This document shows, piece by piece, positions 45,941-55,869 of a stretch of 64,000 nucleotides of DNA (position 1 is its first letter; each line of letters opens with the position of its first letter). Both the position numbers and the translations under genes were made by a program. A model generated the notes under the pieces. That model did not search any database and had not been told where the DNA came from. It saw only the letters and a list, made by a program, of their open reading frames with translations. The DNA lies in assembly GCF_007273535.1 (NCBI RefSeq), contig NZ_RIBP01000004.1:2270001-2334000 (forward strand), read 5' to 3'. The stretch comes from Niallia circulans (GTDB lineage Bacteria; Bacillota; Bacilli; Bacillales; Cytobacillaceae).

Positions 45941-47002
45941 TTGATTTCCATTGAAGCATTAGCAAACAGACTCATAAGAGAGGCTGTTGAAGCGAATGCC
46001 ACTGATATTCATATCGTCCCCAAAAAGAAAGAATCCCACTTGCAATTTCGCATCTCTCACTCCTTGCACCACAGAATGACATTGCCTCAAGCTCAATGTG
46101 ACAGACTTATCTCTCACTTTAAATTTACTGCATCCATGGATATAGGAGAAAGACGACGGCCACAAAGCGGTGCTATCAGCACCAATCTTAATGGTCAGGA
46201 CATTAGCCTCAGGCTCTCCACATTACCTGCAACCCCGCATGAAAGTCTTGTTATACGCTTGCTGGCTGACAACAGCACCATTCCAATCGACAAAATTTCT
46301 TTATTTCCAAACACTTCAAAAAAGCTGCTTTCACTGCTGAAATATGCACATGGTCTTGTGCTATTTACAGGACCGACTGGTTCAGGCAAAACCTCCACTT
46401 TATACTCCCTTCTTAAAGGCAATTCCCATCTTTACAAACGAAAGGTCATAAGCCTCGAGGACCCCATAGAAAAACCACAGGATAACGTTCTGCAAGTACA
46501 AGTAAATGAAAAAGCTGGAATTACGTATGCTTCTGGCCTGAGGGCGATTTTACGCCATGATCCAGACATAATTATGGTCGGAGAAATAAGGGATGCAGAT
46601 ACTGCACGGATAGCTGTAAGGGCGGCGCTGACAGGGCATCTCGTGCTTGCGACAATGCATACAAGGGATGCAAAGGGAGCTATTTACAGATTGCTGGAAT
46701 TTGGTGTCAGTAAAGTAGATATCCAGCAAACGCTTATAGCTGTAACAGCACAAAGATTAGTGGAGCTTGTTTGTCCATATTGCAGCACCGATTGTCCGCC
46801 TTTTTGCTTCAGCGACCAACATCGCAGCAAAAGGGCAAGTGTATTTGAAATCATGACAGGAAATGTTATACAAACGCTGCTTGCTGAAACATACGTTCAA
46901 AATTTGCAGCCCAAACCTGCACTAAAGGAGGCAATCGGCAAGGGGATTGCACTTGGCTATGTAAAGGAGGCTGAGTATGCCCGTTGGATTTATGAAGATT
47001 AA
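45941..47002 (+). CDS. comGA: Competence traffic ATPase ComGA
   Basis: PilB/GspE-type ATPase that assembles the competence pseudopilus. 353 residues with Walker A GPTGSGKTSTLY, Asp box VISLEDPIE, Walker B IIMVGEIRDADT and the His box GHLVLATMHT. It is shorter than PilB, as ComGA always is. The start is uncertain: TTG 45941 gives the family N-terminus (ISIEALANRLIREA), with AAAGGA 13 bases upstream; frames back to TTG 45893 are less likely. First of seven comG genes. Confidence 0.94.
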   Translation: MISIEALANRLIREAVEANATDIHIVPKKKESHLQFRISHSLHHRMTLPQAQCDRLISHFKFTASMDIGERRRPQSGAISTNLNGQDISLRLSTLPATPHESLVIRLLADNSTIPIDKISLFPNTSKKLLSLLKYAHGLVLFTGPTGSGKTSTLYSLLKGNSHLYKRKVISLEDPIEKPQDNVLQVQVNEKAGITYASGLRAILRHDPDIIMVGEIRDADTARIAVRAALTGHLVLATMHTRDAKGAIYRLLEFGVSKVDIQQTLIAVTAQRLVELVCPYCSTDCPPFCFSDQHRSKRASVFEIMTGNVIQTLLAETYVQNLQPKPALKEAIGKGIALGYVKEAEYARWIYED

Positions 47003-48029
47003 GAAGGACAAGTGGAGTTTACGCGAACAATCGCTGTTTTTAAAATGTATTGGCGAGCTGCTGACACAAGGATATTCCCTATCGGAAGGTGTCCGCTCAA
47101 GTGTTCATTATCTGCCTGCTAATAAACAGGAGGATATAATGTCTGTTCTTGGATCATTGAAAGGCGGAAACTCCTTTTGTGATAATCTGGCAAGACTAAA
47201 ATTCAATCAGCAGACAATCAGTTATGTTTACTTCGCTGAAAAACACGGCGGATTTGCGAAGGCTTTTCTTGATGCCAGCACCATTATGCAAAACCGGCTG
47301 CGAACGCTGCAACAACTTAAGAAAATTCTTTATTACCCCCTATTTCTAGTCCTTTTCACCATCATTTTGTTCTATTTTGTCCATCAAGTTTTGCTTCCTC
47401 AGTTTTCCTCCTTATTTTTATCAATGAGTGTAGAAACAAATCTATTTATGTCCTTCATAATAGGTGCAGGCAAAGCAATGCCTTTTGTTTTGCTGTTAAT
47501 TGCTGCCTTTCTCCTGTCATTAAGCTTCTATTACCTTCGATTTTTCCGCAAAAAAAATGCTTTGGAAAGGCTGCGGCTTTTGGCGGCTATTCCAATCATT
47601 GGCAAGTGTTTTTCCCTTTATTACACCTATATTTTTTCCTTGCAGCTAAGCCATTTGCTGCAAGGTGGATTTTCCATTTTTGAATCTCTTAAGTTCTTTC
47701 AGGAAGTCACAGATAATGCTCCCTTGGCACTTGCCGGTGAGAGGGTCATAGAGCATTTGAAAAAAGGAGAGAGGATGGAGCAGGCGTTTTTATGCCTTAC
47801 TTTTTTAGAAAAGGAATTTTGCAGGATTTTGCAGCATGGACAAGAAAACGGCAAGCTGGAGCAGGAATTGTATTTCCTCAGCCGATTTTGTATGGAAAGC
47901 TTGCAGGACATGGTAAATCTCCTCATGAAGAAAATACAGCCGGTTATTTATGCCATTATCGGAATCTTGGTTATATCTATTTATTTGGCCGTTTTGCTCC
48001 CAATGTTTCAACTATTGAATGGCTTATGA
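46977..48029 (+). CDS. comGB: Competence pseudopilus membrane protein ComGB
   Basis: PilC/GspF-type platform protein, 350 residues. Four membrane segments are visible (about 115-140, 165-190, 215-235 and 325-347). The N-terminal domain has CIGELLTQGYSLSEGV and the repeated second domain has SLQLSHLLQGGFSIFESL. AAAGGAGG sits 6 bases before ATG 46977, which overlaps comGA by 26 bases. Confidence 0.94.
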   Translation: MPVGFMKIKKDKWSLREQSLFLKCIGELLTQGYSLSEGVRSSVHYLPANKQEDIMSVLGSLKGGNSFCDNLARLKFNQQTISYVYFAEKHGGFAKAFLDASTIMQNRLRTLQQLKKILYYPLFLVLFTIILFYFVHQVLLPQFSSLFLSMSVETNLFMSFIIGAGKAMPFVLLLIAAFLLSLSFYYLRFFRKKNALERLRLLAAIPIIGKCFSLYYTYIFSLQLSHLLQGGFSIFESLKFFQEVTDNAPLALAGERVIEHLKKGERMEQAFLCLTFLEKEFCRILQHGQENGKLEQELYFLSRFCMESLQDMVNLLMKKIQPVIYAIIGILVISIYLAVLLPMFQLLNGL

Positions 48030-48040
48030 AAGGAGAAAAA

Positions 48041-48343
48041 ATGAGAAATGAAAGAGGCTTTACTTTAATAGAAATGATGATTGTTTTATTAATAATTTCG
48101 ATTTTATTAATTATTACATTACCAAATATTACGAAGCATAATTCAAAGATAAATTCGACAGGCTGTGAGGCATTTATCAAGATGGTAGAAGCAGAGGTAC
48201 AAGCCTATTATATGGACAACAGCAGCTATCCCGACTCTACGGAGGATTTAGTTGCAGACGGCTACTTAAAAGAAGGTCAGACGACATGCCCAAACGGGAA
48301 GGAGCTATCGATTAATAATGGCTCGGTGGATGTGCGGCAATGA
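48041..48343 (+). CDS. comGC: Major competence pseudopilin ComGC
   Basis: 100 residues. A short leader ends with the prepilin peptidase site RGFTLIEMMIVLLII (cleavage between Gly and Phe, Glu at +5), followed by the hydrophobic helix. Two Cys (TGCEAF and TTCPNG) can form the intramolecular disulfide. ATG 48041 follows AAAGGAG; the frame to 47792 belongs to comGB's shadow. ComGC is processed by ComC and forms the pilus shaft. Confidence 0.95.
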   Translation: MRNERGFTLIEMMIVLLIISILLIITLPNITKHNSKINSTGCEAFIKMVEAEVQAYYMDNSSYPDSTEDLVADGYLKEGQTTCPNGKELSINNGSVDVRQ

Positions 48344-48786
48344 AACGTAAATTAACACAGTCTGGTTTCACCTTGCTTGAGATGCTAACAGCTTTATCCA
48401 TTCTCCTTGTTATCCTTGCAGTCATTCCGATGCTGTTAAAACCGCAATACGAGTTGCTGCAGGAAAGAACCTTTTTTACTCAATTGCAGACAGACTTGTT
48501 ATATGCTCAAAATTATGCTTTATCCCATCAAAAAAGTATCTATGCTCAATTTAATCCGACGGAAAAACGATATTATTTTCGTGCTGATTTAAAAACAGGC
48601 ATGATTGTGGACAGACATTATCATAAGAGCATAACAATAAATGAAGATTCGGTTCCAATTAATTTTACAATAACGCCAAGCGGGAATGTATCTAAGTTCG
48701 CTTCATACCGAATAAGCATTGGAGAAAATAAATACATCTTCACAATCCAAATTGGAAGAGGGAGGTCGTATGTTAAAGAACAGTAA
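48340..48786 (+). CDS. comGD: Minor pseudopilin ComGD
   Basis: 148 residues with the type IV prepilin N-terminus SGFTLLEMLTALSILLVILA, followed by a soluble domain (TFFTQLQTDLLYAQNYALS). The start overlaps the comGC stop (ATGA). Role inferred from the operon: minor pilin in pilus assembly. Confidence 0.9.
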   Translation: MKRKLTQSGFTLLEMLTALSILLVILAVIPMLLKPQYELLQERTFFTQLQTDLLYAQNYALSHQKSIYAQFNPTEKRYYFRADLKTGMIVDRHYHKSITINEDSVPINFTITPSGNVSKFASYRISIGENKYIFTIQIGRGRSYVKEQ

Positions 48787-49087
48787 GGGAATTATTTTGC
48801 CTGAGTTTTTTCTTGCCTTTAGCATATGGCTGGTTATTGCCCTCTTTTTTATTCCGGCTTATATCCAGCTGCACATGCAAATGAAGGCAAACGAACATGA
48901 TTTGCTGGCACATCAGCTTTTATATGAAAGCTTATTGAAATGGAAGGCAGAGGATGGATTTATGGAGAGCCATAATATAAAGGAAGGGAATATCATGTTC
49001 AGATTCAGGTGGGAGGAAGGGAAGGAGGCTTGTGTAGAGTATGAGGGGGTATCGGAAAAAACAGCCAAGATTTGTGAAAGCATATAA
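48770..49087 (+). CDS. comGE: Minor pseudopilin ComGE
   Basis: 105 residues. The N-terminus, KGIILPEFFLAFSIWLVIALFF, has a Gly-(Ile) site and Glu, a divergent prepilin pattern as usual for ComGE. ATG 48770 is behind GGGAGGTCGT and overlaps comGD by 17 bases. Confidence 0.85.
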   Translation: MLKNSKGIILPEFFLAFSIWLVIALFFIPAYIQLHMQMKANEHDLLAHQLLYESLLKWKAEDGFMESHNIKEGNIMFRFRWEEGKEACVEYEGVSEKTAKICESI

Positions 49088-49523
49088 GGGAGAGACAGGC
49101 TTTATTTTGGCAGAAATGCTTGTTGCCTTGTCGTTATTTTTAACAATATGCGCCTTTTGTCCTCTAACAATTAAGCTTATTACAGAAGGCAGTACGGTTT
49201 CCTACAGTCTCCGCAGTCTTGAATGGGACGTTTTTATTCATCAACTCAAAAAAGAGGTTCGTTTGGCTACATCTGTGCGCGTATCAGAACAAAAGCTGAA
49301 TTTAACGGTAGAAGGAGAAAATGTTCAGTATGAGAAATATGAAAATAAAATAAGAAGAAGAGTGAACGGAGCGGGACATGAGGTATGTCTTCAGGAGGTA
49401 GAGCAGGTAGAGTTTGCACAAATAGAGAGTGGTGTGAGAATACTAGTGACAGATACGTCATTGTATAAAAGAAATGCAGCAGCCCGCTCCTTTATAAGCC
49501 TGAATGAGGCTGAACTGAAATGA
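49041..49523 (+). CDS. comGF: Minor pseudopilin ComGF
   Basis: 160 residues. After a basic start (MRGYRKKQPRF) comes TGFILAEMLVALSLFLTICA, the prepilin helix. The C-terminal part is beta-rich with VEQVEFAQIESGVRILV. It overlaps comGE by 47 bases; the ribosome binding site at ATG 49041 is weak and GTG 49074 cannot be excluded. Confidence 0.85.
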   Translation: MRGYRKKQPRFVKAYKGETGFILAEMLVALSLFLTICAFCPLTIKLITEGSTVSYSLRSLEWDVFIHQLKKEVRLATSVRVSEQKLNLTVEGENVQYEKYENKIRRRVNGAGHEVCLQEVEQVEFAQIESGVRILVTDTSLYKRNAAARSFISLNEAELK

Positions 49524-49897
49524 CGAAGTGTCAAAATGGCTTTATCTATCCCATAACCTTAGCTATTTTTCTGCTTGTCCTCAGCTTTTTTTTGGTGATA
49601 ACCAGTCTGTTTTTAACGGAAAAAAGAATACATCACAATTCGAAGGAGCTTCTTGTTCAGGAATATTATTTTATGAGTTCTGTAAAGGCTGTTGAGAAGG
49701 AGCTGCAGCTGGATGAATATGGGCAACAGGGTGCACTTCCATTCGAAAAAGGTTCTGTTGAGTATTCGATTGAACAAACGACAGATACTATATTAAAGGT
49801 AGAGTACCGCCTCCGCACAAAAACTGTTGAAACGGTAGGGTACAGTTATTTTGACAGGCACGAAAACAAAATGACAAAGTGGGTCGAGGCGAAGTAA
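49520..49897 (+). CDS. comGG: Minor pseudopilin ComGG
   Basis: 125 residues, N-terminal hydrophobic helix YPITLAIFLLVLSFFLVITS preceded by QNGF, then TEKRIHHNSKELLVQEYYF. ATG 49520 overlaps the comGF stop (ATGA). Last pseudopilin of the operon. Confidence 0.85.
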   Translation: MTKCQNGFIYPITLAIFLLVLSFFLVITSLFLTEKRIHHNSKELLVQEYYFMSSVKAVEKELQLDEYGQQGALPFEKGSVEYSIEQTTDTILKVEYRLRTKTVETVGYSYFDRHENKMTKWVEAK

Positions 49898-49956
49898 TGT
49901 ATAAAAGAAGTGTTGACCGGATACACTAACATCTAAAAGGACGATGCAGGTGAATT

Positions 49957-50136
49957 ATGAAAACAAATGATTATGTAAAATATTTAACGCAAACATTTGT
50001 GCAATACATGGACCAGCCCAAGGAAGAGCGAAAAAAAATAAAGCAAGAAAGAAGGATAAATAAAGAGCCCTTTATGCTGAGATGGTTCGGCATTCTTCCA
50101 TATGTATTTGCCTACTTCTTTAAGAAGAAATACTGA
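49957..50136 (+). CDS. yqzE: YqzE small protein
   Basis: 59 residues: NDYVKYLTQTFVQYMDQPKE, a basic middle (ERKKIKQERR), and the aromatic C-terminus MLRWFGILPYVFAYFFKKKY. It matches YqzE, which follows comGG in B. subtilis and is controlled with competence. ATG 49957 is behind GCAGGTGAATT. It was too short for the supplied long-frame list. Confidence 0.88.
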   Translation: MKTNDYVKYLTQTFVQYMDQPKEERKKIKQERRINKEPFMLRWFGILPYVFAYFFKKKY

Positions 50137-50141
50137 CAAGA

Positions 50142-50177
50142 TAAAGGATGAATCCTAAACTGGATTCATCCTTTTTT
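50142..50177. terminator. Terminator of the comG operon
   Basis: AAGGATGAATCC TAAACT GGATTCATCC with six Ts; it touches the stop of yqhG on the opposite strand. Confidence 0.9.
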
Positions 50178-50973
50178 ACATTGCCTCAGAAGCGAGATAG
50201 AATAGCCCGCCATTGATGATGGAAACATTGACTTTCGGCTCATATTGCTCTTTTAAGGCAAGTCTTTCCATTTCAAGGCTTTCTATACGTTCCTCCTCTG
50301 CATCCTCATAAAAATGCTCCAGCAGAGTTAAGTCCTTCTGCCATCTTTCCCTTGCATCTGCAGCCCATTGATGATCTTCCTGCAACACTGCTTGTCTAAT
50401 GGTGTTTTCGATTCGAATCATTCCACTTTTTGGCATGATCAGTGGCGAAAGTGTAAAGCAATAGTCAGGTATTTTGGCAGAAAGATTAAACTTTTGAACT
50501 GTTTCATGAAAATTATCAACAAGCTGACCGTTGATAAGCTGTAATCCAATGGACCGGAAAATATCTCGTTTCCGATCACATTGATAAGAAATCTTCACAT
50601 TCATGGAAAGCCAAGGCTTTAGTGGTACATGTTTACTCATTTGTCCTGGAATATTTTCATATAAACGAATATAACCAGACAGCTTTTTGGCGCAGGCAAA
50701 TAGTTGATGCAATCTTGGTGAACCAAAATGAATTAACTCGCCCTTTAAATCCTTTGGTGCACTATTAGGATCTGTAATCAATGTTAGCCTGGCAGGATTG
50801 GGAACTCCGCCGGTTTTTTCTAAATAATGCCAATAGAAGGGGCGATTCATTAGCTCTTTATCTAAATCAATGGTTAATTGCACAATCATATAGCCATGTT
50901 GGATTTCAACAAGCTCACAGTCATTAGCGAGAAAAAAACGTTTAAGAAATTGATGAATTTCCTGCTGCTTCAT
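50176..50973 (-). CDS. yqhG: YqhG family protein
   Basis: 265 residues. Conserved segments include QEIHQFLKRFFLANDCELVE, HGYMIVQLTIDLDKELMNRPFYWHYLEKTG in part, and ARLTLITDPN. It is a soluble protein of unknown function always next to the yqhH helicase. ATG 50973 is behind AAGGATGGTGATAGTT; the frame to 51009 runs into yqhH. Overlaps yqhH by 32 bases, so it is probably translated from the same mRNA. Confidence 0.87.
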   Translation of the reverse strand: MKQQEIHQFLKRFFLANDCELVEIQHGYMIVQLTIDLDKELMNRPFYWHYLEKTGGVPNPARLTLITDPNSAPKDLKGELIHFGSPRLHQLFACAKKLSGYIRLYENIPGQMSKHVPLKPWLSMNVKISYQCDRKRDIFRSIGLQLINGQLVDNFHETVQKFNLSAKIPDYCFTLSPLIMPKSGMIRIENTIRQAVLQEDHQWAADARERWQKDLTLLEHFYEDAEEERIESLEMERLALKEQYEPKVNVSIINGGLFYLASEAM

Positions 50974-52654
50974 AACTATCACCATCCTTGAGATTTTGGG
51001 CAAATTCAATCATGCTAGTCAGGTTATCCATTTTGATTCTCATTTCACCTTCAGATTGGGAGTTAACAAAGATATCATTCATATAATCATCCATATTGCC
51101 GAATTCAAGCTTTGTGAGAATATCGTCTAAGTCTCCAATAACTTTTTCAAACAAGTGGATTTTTTCATAGAGCAATTTAAGAATATGGTCTTCTACCGTG
51201 TCTTTAATGGCGAAATTATAAATCATCACATCCTTTTTTTGTCCAAGTCTGTGAATCCGGCCGATTCGCTGTTCAAGCCGCATTGGATTCCACGGAAGAT
51301 CAAAGTTAATTATATGGTTGCAAAATTGCAGGTTTATTCCTTCACCGCCAGCCTCTGTAGCAATCAGCACTTGAGCATGGTTTTGGAATAAATCGCGCAT
51401 CCAGTCCTTTTTGCCACGTTTGAACCCGCCTCTGAACGGAACAGAAGTAATACCATGCTGTTTTAAATACCATTGGAGATATAATTGTGTCGCTCTGTAC
51501 TCTGTAAAGATAATTACTTTATCATCAGCCCTTTTTATGATTTCAAGGGCTTTTTCAGCTTTGGAGTTTTTTGTAATAGCATTAATTTTGCTTGTTAACA
51601 AATTTATTCTATCTTGAAATTCCTGAGAAGGATTTTCGGTTTTTTTCATCATGTTTTGTAAAGTATAATAAACGGATTCTCTGCTGCTGCAAGCTTCCCT
51701 TTGTAAGGTAATCATAGAAAAAGGACTCCTTGCTCCAGCAACATTGTTGTCATCGGCCTCATATCCTTTAAGCGATTCTATCGTGTCATAAAGAGCTCTT
51801 TCCTCCTCTGTAAACTCGATTGTAACCGCCTCAACCACCCGTTTCGTCCACTCGATGCCAGTATCACTTCTTCTGTTTCGAATCATGACTTTATTAACAA
51901 GCTCTTTTAAATGCTCATCATCATTAACAGAGCGTGAATCCTTTTTATATTTTTCATAGAAGGCAGTCTCACTCCCTAAGTGGCCTGGCTTTAATAAGGA
52001 AACGAGGTTGAAGATTTCACTGACTCTGTTTTGAATAGGTGTTGCTGTTAGTAATAGACAGAATTTCTTTTTGAGATTTTGTACAAATTCATAGTTTTTT
52101 GTCTTATTATTTTTTAGTTTATGTGCCTCATCTATGATGACAAGATCGTAGTCGAGGTTATTAATAATTTCCCGGTGTGGAGCTCTTTTAGCTGTATCAA
52201 TAGAGGATACGACAATATCGCATTGCTCCCAAACATAGCTTTTCCGTTGTGAGACTGCAGGGATAAAAAACTTACTATTCAGCTCTATTGCCCATTGTGT
52301 AACAAGGGAAGCTGGAACAAGAATCAATACTTTTTTCACTAAACCACGAATCATATATTCCTTTAAAATAAGCCCTGCTTCAATTGTTTTTCCAAGTCCT
52401 ACTTCATCAGCCAAGATAGCCTTTCCGTTCATATCCTCAATAACTTTTTTCGCTACTTCAAGCTGATGTGGCAATGGCGTTAAATCAGACAGATGATTAG
52501 GTGCCTGCAAGCCTTCGAATTCAGGAATGATTGTATGCTGCTCTACTTCTAATGCTAATTGGTACAGCTCCCAATTTGCCCATGGTCCATCATCATTCAT
52601 ACGTTTTGGCAATTCTTCATTCCATATTTGGTCAAAGTTGATTTGGATTGTCAT
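50942..52654 (-). CDS. yqhH: SNF2-family helicase YqhH
   Basis: 570 residues. It has the SNF2 ATPase motifs: I LADEVGLGKTIEAG, Ia LVPASLVTQW, II IIDEAHKLKN, III LLTATPIQN, V EAGGEGINLQF and VI RIGRIHRLGQ. It lacks the N-terminal zinc finger and large insertions of RapA/HepA. It probably acts on RNA polymerase or nucleoprotein complexes, but the role is not established. ATG 52654 is behind GAAAGGATGCAAGCAG. It is divergent to the gcv operon. Confidence 0.92.
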   Translation of the reverse strand: MTIQINFDQIWNEELPKRMNDDGPWANWELYQLALEVEQHTIIPEFEGLQAPNHLSDLTPLPHQLEVAKKVIEDMNGKAILADEVGLGKTIEAGLILKEYMIRGLVKKVLILVPASLVTQWAIELNSKFFIPAVSQRKSYVWEQCDIVVSSIDTAKRAPHREIINNLDYDLVIIDEAHKLKNNKTKNYEFVQNLKKKFCLLLTATPIQNRVSEIFNLVSLLKPGHLGSETAFYEKYKKDSRSVNDDEHLKELVNKVMIRNRRSDTGIEWTKRVVEAVTIEFTEEERALYDTIESLKGYEADDNNVAGARSPFSMITLQREACSSRESVYYTLQNMMKKTENPSQEFQDRINLLTSKINAITKNSKAEKALEIIKRADDKVIIFTEYRATQLYLQWYLKQHGITSVPFRGGFKRGKKDWMRDLFQNHAQVLIATEAGGEGINLQFCNHIINFDLPWNPMRLEQRIGRIHRLGQKKDVMIYNFAIKDTVEDHILKLLYEKIHLFEKVIGDLDDILTKLEFGNMDDYMNDIFVNSQSEGEMRIKMDNLTSMIEFAQNLKDGDSYEAAGNSSIS

Positions 52655-53037
52655 CTGCTTGCATCCTTTCTTGTTTGTTAAGGAAAAAGATAAAGTCAAG
52701 TGAGTTGGCTGAATTATTAAAAAATATTAAAAAATCATAAAAAAGTTATTGCCTTGATATGATTGCAAATGTTAGGATGAAGGTGTAAAAAGTTTTCTGT
52801 TTTGTCGTAATTTTTCATTTTTTGCAGGCAAAACATGAACGAAATTTGTAAGAATATATATAATTAATCGTCTTTATTTGACATACAGCCTATAAAGATT
52901 TTTTCATAGTTACATATTAGTATGGCCATAATGCAGCAATCTATCCATTTTTCATGAAGAAATGCTTCGAAAAGCCAACGGAAACTGGCGCAATTACCGT
53001 ATAATTTATAAATACATATAAATATAGCGGATGATAA
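52655..53037. other. Gap between yqhH and the glycine riboswitch
   Basis: About 380 bases of AT-rich sequence holding two divergent promoters. TATAAT at 53000-53005 on the plus strand is a good -10 for the riboswitch transcript, though the -35 is weak. I see no ORF or hairpin worth calling. Confidence 0.45.
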
Positions 53038-53247
53038 ATAGGGGAGAGACTACGTATGTAGCGCCGAAGGAGCAAGCAAAAATTTTGTGAATCTCTCAGG
53101 CAAAAGAACTCTATTTTGACGCAGCTCTGGAGAGTGCTGGGATTTCGATCATAAACTGAAATCAGCTGAAGTAATTTTACGCATACTTCTGCCAGCCACC
53201 AAAGGGGACACCCGATTTATTCGGCAAACTTTCAGGTGCAAGGACAG
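53038..53247 (+). ncRNA. Glycine riboswitch (tandem gcvT aptamers)
   Basis: Two aptamers in series. The first (about 53041-53110) has GGGGAGAGAC, GCCGAAGGAGCAAG, ATCTCTCAGGCAAAAGAACT. The second (about 53120-53247) has CTCTGGAGAGTGCTGGG, CCACCAAAGGGGACACCC and TTTCAGGTGCAAGGACAGAG. These match the conserved blocks of the gcvT riboswitch. Glycine binding should prevent the downstream terminator and turn on gcvT-gcvPA-gcvPB. Confidence 0.95.
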
Positions 53248-53294
53248 AGACCTTTCTTTATCCAAGGATAAAGGGGAGGTTCTGTCCTTTTTTG
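53240..53294 (+). terminator. Riboswitch-controlled terminator
   Basis: AAGGACAGA at 53240 can pair with TCTGTCCTT ending near 53290, with an internal CCTTTCTTTATCC / GGATAAAGGGG stem, followed by six Ts. The 5' arm overlaps the P1 segment of the second aptamer. Confidence 0.88.
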
Positions 53295-53401
53295 CGTACT
53301 CTTTTTTTAAGTACGTATCCCTTCCTTGGATAATAAATTAGCGTAGTCATAAATGGTCCATATGCTTTTAACAATATTCATTTGGAAATGGGGATGAAAG
53401 A

Positions 53402-54502
53402 ATGAATGAATTAAAACAAACCCCTTTGTATGATTTATACAAGGAGTATGGTGGCAAAACAATAGATTTCGGGGGATGGGCTCTGCCTGTTCAGTTTTCG
53501 AGCATAAAGGAAGAGCATGAAGCAGTTCGTACGAAAGCTGGATTATTCGATGTTTCCCATATGGGCGAAATCGAGGTCAAAGGCAAACATAGTTTGGACT
53601 TCCTCCAAAAGATGCTGACAAACGACGTTTCTAAAGTACAGGTTGGTAAAGCACAATATTCAGCCATGTGCTATGAAAACGGCGGAACGGTTGATGACCT
53701 TCTTACATATAAGCTTGGTGACGATCATTATTTATTGGTTGTAAATGCATCCAATATTGAAAAGGACTTTGCATGGCTTGCAAGCCATGTAGAAGGGGAA
53801 GTGGAGCTTGCGAATCTTTCTGGTGACTATGCTCAATTGGCATTGCAAGGGCCGCTCGCTGAAGAGACGCTAACAAAACTAACTGCTGAAAATACAGCGG
53901 AAATTGGGTATTTCCAATTTCGACATACAGTAATAGCAGGTAAGGATATCCTGTTATCAAGAACAGGATATACAGGCGAGGATGGCTTTGAGATTTATTG
54001 CAGCAGTGATGATGCTGTACATTTATGGAAGGAAATATTACAAGCAGGCAAGGATTCCGGTGTGCTTCCATGCGGTCTTGGCTCAAGAGATACTTTAAGA
54101 TTTGAAGCAACTCTAGCATTATATGGTCAAGAGCTTACAAAGGATATTTCCCCATTGGAGGCTGGCATTGGGTTTGCTGTTAAATTGACCAAAGAAGCAG
54201 ACTTTATCGGGAAGTCGGCACTATTAAGCCAAAAGGAAGCTGGTTTGCAAAGGAAGCTCGTTGGAATTGAAATGATCGACAGAGGAATTCCACGCCATGG
54301 CTATAAGGTTTATAGCACTGGCCAAGTGATAGGGGAAGTGACAACAGGCACGCAGTCACCAACATTAAACAAAGCAATCGGGTTAGCATTGATTACGAGT
54401 TCTTTTGCTGAAGCTGGCAAAGAAATAGAGGTAGAAATTAGAGGGAAGCTTGTAAAAGCGAAAGTAACAGCTACTCCATTTTATAAAAGGAATAAAGCTT
54501 GA
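53402..54502 (+). CDS. gcvT: Aminomethyltransferase (glycine cleavage T protein) GcvT
   Basis: Transfers the methylene group from the aminomethyl-lipoyl H protein to tetrahydrofolate, releasing ammonia. 366 residues: N-terminal [20 protein letters not shown], folate-binding domain with [13 protein letters not shown] and [11 protein letters not shown], and the C-terminal [13 protein letters not shown]. It overlaps gcvPA's upstream region. gcvH is not in the window, as in other bacilli. Confidence 0.97.
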   Translation: MNELKQTPLYDLYKEYGGKTIDFGGWALPVQFSSIKEEHEAVRTKAGLFDVSHMGEIEVKGKHSLDFLQKMLTNDVSKVQVGKAQYSAMCYENGGTVDDLLTYKLGDDHYLLVVNASNIEKDFAWLASHVEGEVELANLSGDYAQLALQGPLAEETLTKLTAENTAEIGYFQFRHTVIAGKDILLSRTGYTGEDGFEIYCSSDDAVHLWKEILQAGKDSGVLPCGLGSRDTLRFEATLALYGQELTKDISPLEAGIGFAVKLTKEADFIGKSALLSQKEAGLQRKLVGIEMIDRGIPRHGYKVYSTGQVIGEVTTGTQSPTLNKAIGLALITSSFAEAGKEIEVEIRGKLVKAKVTATPFYKRNKA

Positions 54503-54522
54503 ACATGACAGGAGGAAAAATG

Positions 54523-55869
54523 ATGAAACACCGCTATTTGCCAATGACCGAGGATGACAGAGAAGCCATGCTTAAAGCGATTGGGGCAGCTTCTGTAGAG
54601 GAGCTGTTTTCTGATATCCCAGAAAGTGTCCGTTTTAAAGGGGAATACAATATTAAGAACGCAAAAAGCGAATCTGCACTCTTGAAGGAATTAAGCAAGC
54701 TTGCTTCAAAAAATGCAGATAGTAAATCCCATGTTTCCTTTTTAGGTGCTGGAGTCTATGATCATTACGCACCAGTCATTGTCGATCATGTCATTTCAAG
54801 ATCAGAGTTTTACACAGCTTACACTCCATATCAGCCAGAGATCTCTCAAGGAGAACTACAGGCAATTTTTGAATTTCAGACAATGATTTGTGAATTAACA
54901 GGCATGGATGTTGCCAATTCCTCCATGTATGATGGCGCAACATCTTTAGCTGAGGCAGGCAGCTTAAGTGCAGGTGTAACGAAAAGAAAAAAAATCCTGA
55001 TTTCAAGCTGTGTTCACCCTGAGGCAAAGGAAGTTGTGAAAACATACGCAAAGGGTCAGTACATCGAAGTGATCGAGGTGCCGCATAAGGATGGGGTTAC
55101 TGATACAGAAGCGTTGAAGCAGTATATGGGTGATGACGTGGCTGCTGTTATGGTGCAATATCCTAATTTCTTTGGCAGAATCGAACCGCTTAAGGAGCTA
55201 GAGGAAATTATTCATGGCAATAAAGCGATGTTCGTTGTTTCAAGCAATCCTCTTGCTCTAGGTGCCTTAACACCTCCAGGCGTGTTTAAAGCAGATATTG
55301 TTGTTGGTGATGCACAGCCTTTTGGTATACCAGCCGCATTTGGCGGACCGCATTGCGGCTATTTTGCTGTTACCTCTAAGTTAATGAGAAAGGTACCAGG
55401 CAGACTAGTTGGGCAGACGGTTGATGAAAACGGGGCAGTTGGATTTGTTTTGACCCTTCAGGCACGGGAGCAGCATATCAGACGTGATAAAGCGACTTCT
55501 AATATTTGCTCCAACCAAGCATTAAATGCTTTAGCTGCCTCTGTAGCTATGACTGCATTAGGCAAAAATGGTGTGAAGGAAATGGCTTTGGCAAATATTC
55601 AAAAGGCATATTATGCTAAAGAGAAATTTAAAGCAGCTGGTTTTGACATTCGCTTTGAAGGTCCATCCTTTAACGAATTTATCGTAGACTGCAAGTCTTC
55701 GGTTTCTGCCATTAATAAGACATTGTTGAAAAAAGGGATTGTTGGTGGCTATGATCTCGGCAGGGATTATAAAGGATTTGATCAATTTATGCTCGTTGCA
55801 GTGACAGAGCTGCGCACAAAAGAAGAGATAGACGAACTTGTCAAAGAATTGGAGGATTATCATGCATAA
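54523..55869 (+). CDS. gcvPA: Glycine dehydrogenase (decarboxylating) subunit 1, GcvPA
   Basis: 448 residues, N-terminal half of the P protein; binds the second subunit to form the PLP decarboxylase. Blocks: [37 protein letters not shown] and GPHCGYFAV. The tandem ATGs at 54520 and 54523 both follow AGGAGG; I chose 54523 because it matches the family length. The start lies 20 bases past the gcvT stop. Confidence 0.96.
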   Translation: MKHRYLPMTEDDREAMLKAIGAASVEELFSDIPESVRFKGEYNIKNAKSESALLKELSKLASKNADSKSHVSFLGAGVYDHYAPVIVDHVISRSEFYTAYTPYQPEISQGELQAIFEFQTMICELTGMDVANSSMYDGATSLAEAGSLSAGVTKRKKILISSCVHPEAKEVVKTYAKGQYIEVIEVPHKDGVTDTEALKQYMGDDVAAVMVQYPNFFGRIEPLKELEEIIHGNKAMFVVSSNPLALGALTPPGVFKADIVVGDAQPFGIPAAFGGPHCGYFAVTSKLMRKVPGRLVGQTVDENGAVGFVLTLQAREQHIRRDKATSNICSNQALNALAASVAMTALGKNGVKEMALANIQKAYYAKEKFKAAGFDIRFEGPSFNEFIVDCKSSVSAINKTLLKKGIVGGYDLGRDYKGFDQFMLVAVTELRTKEEIDELVKELEDYHA

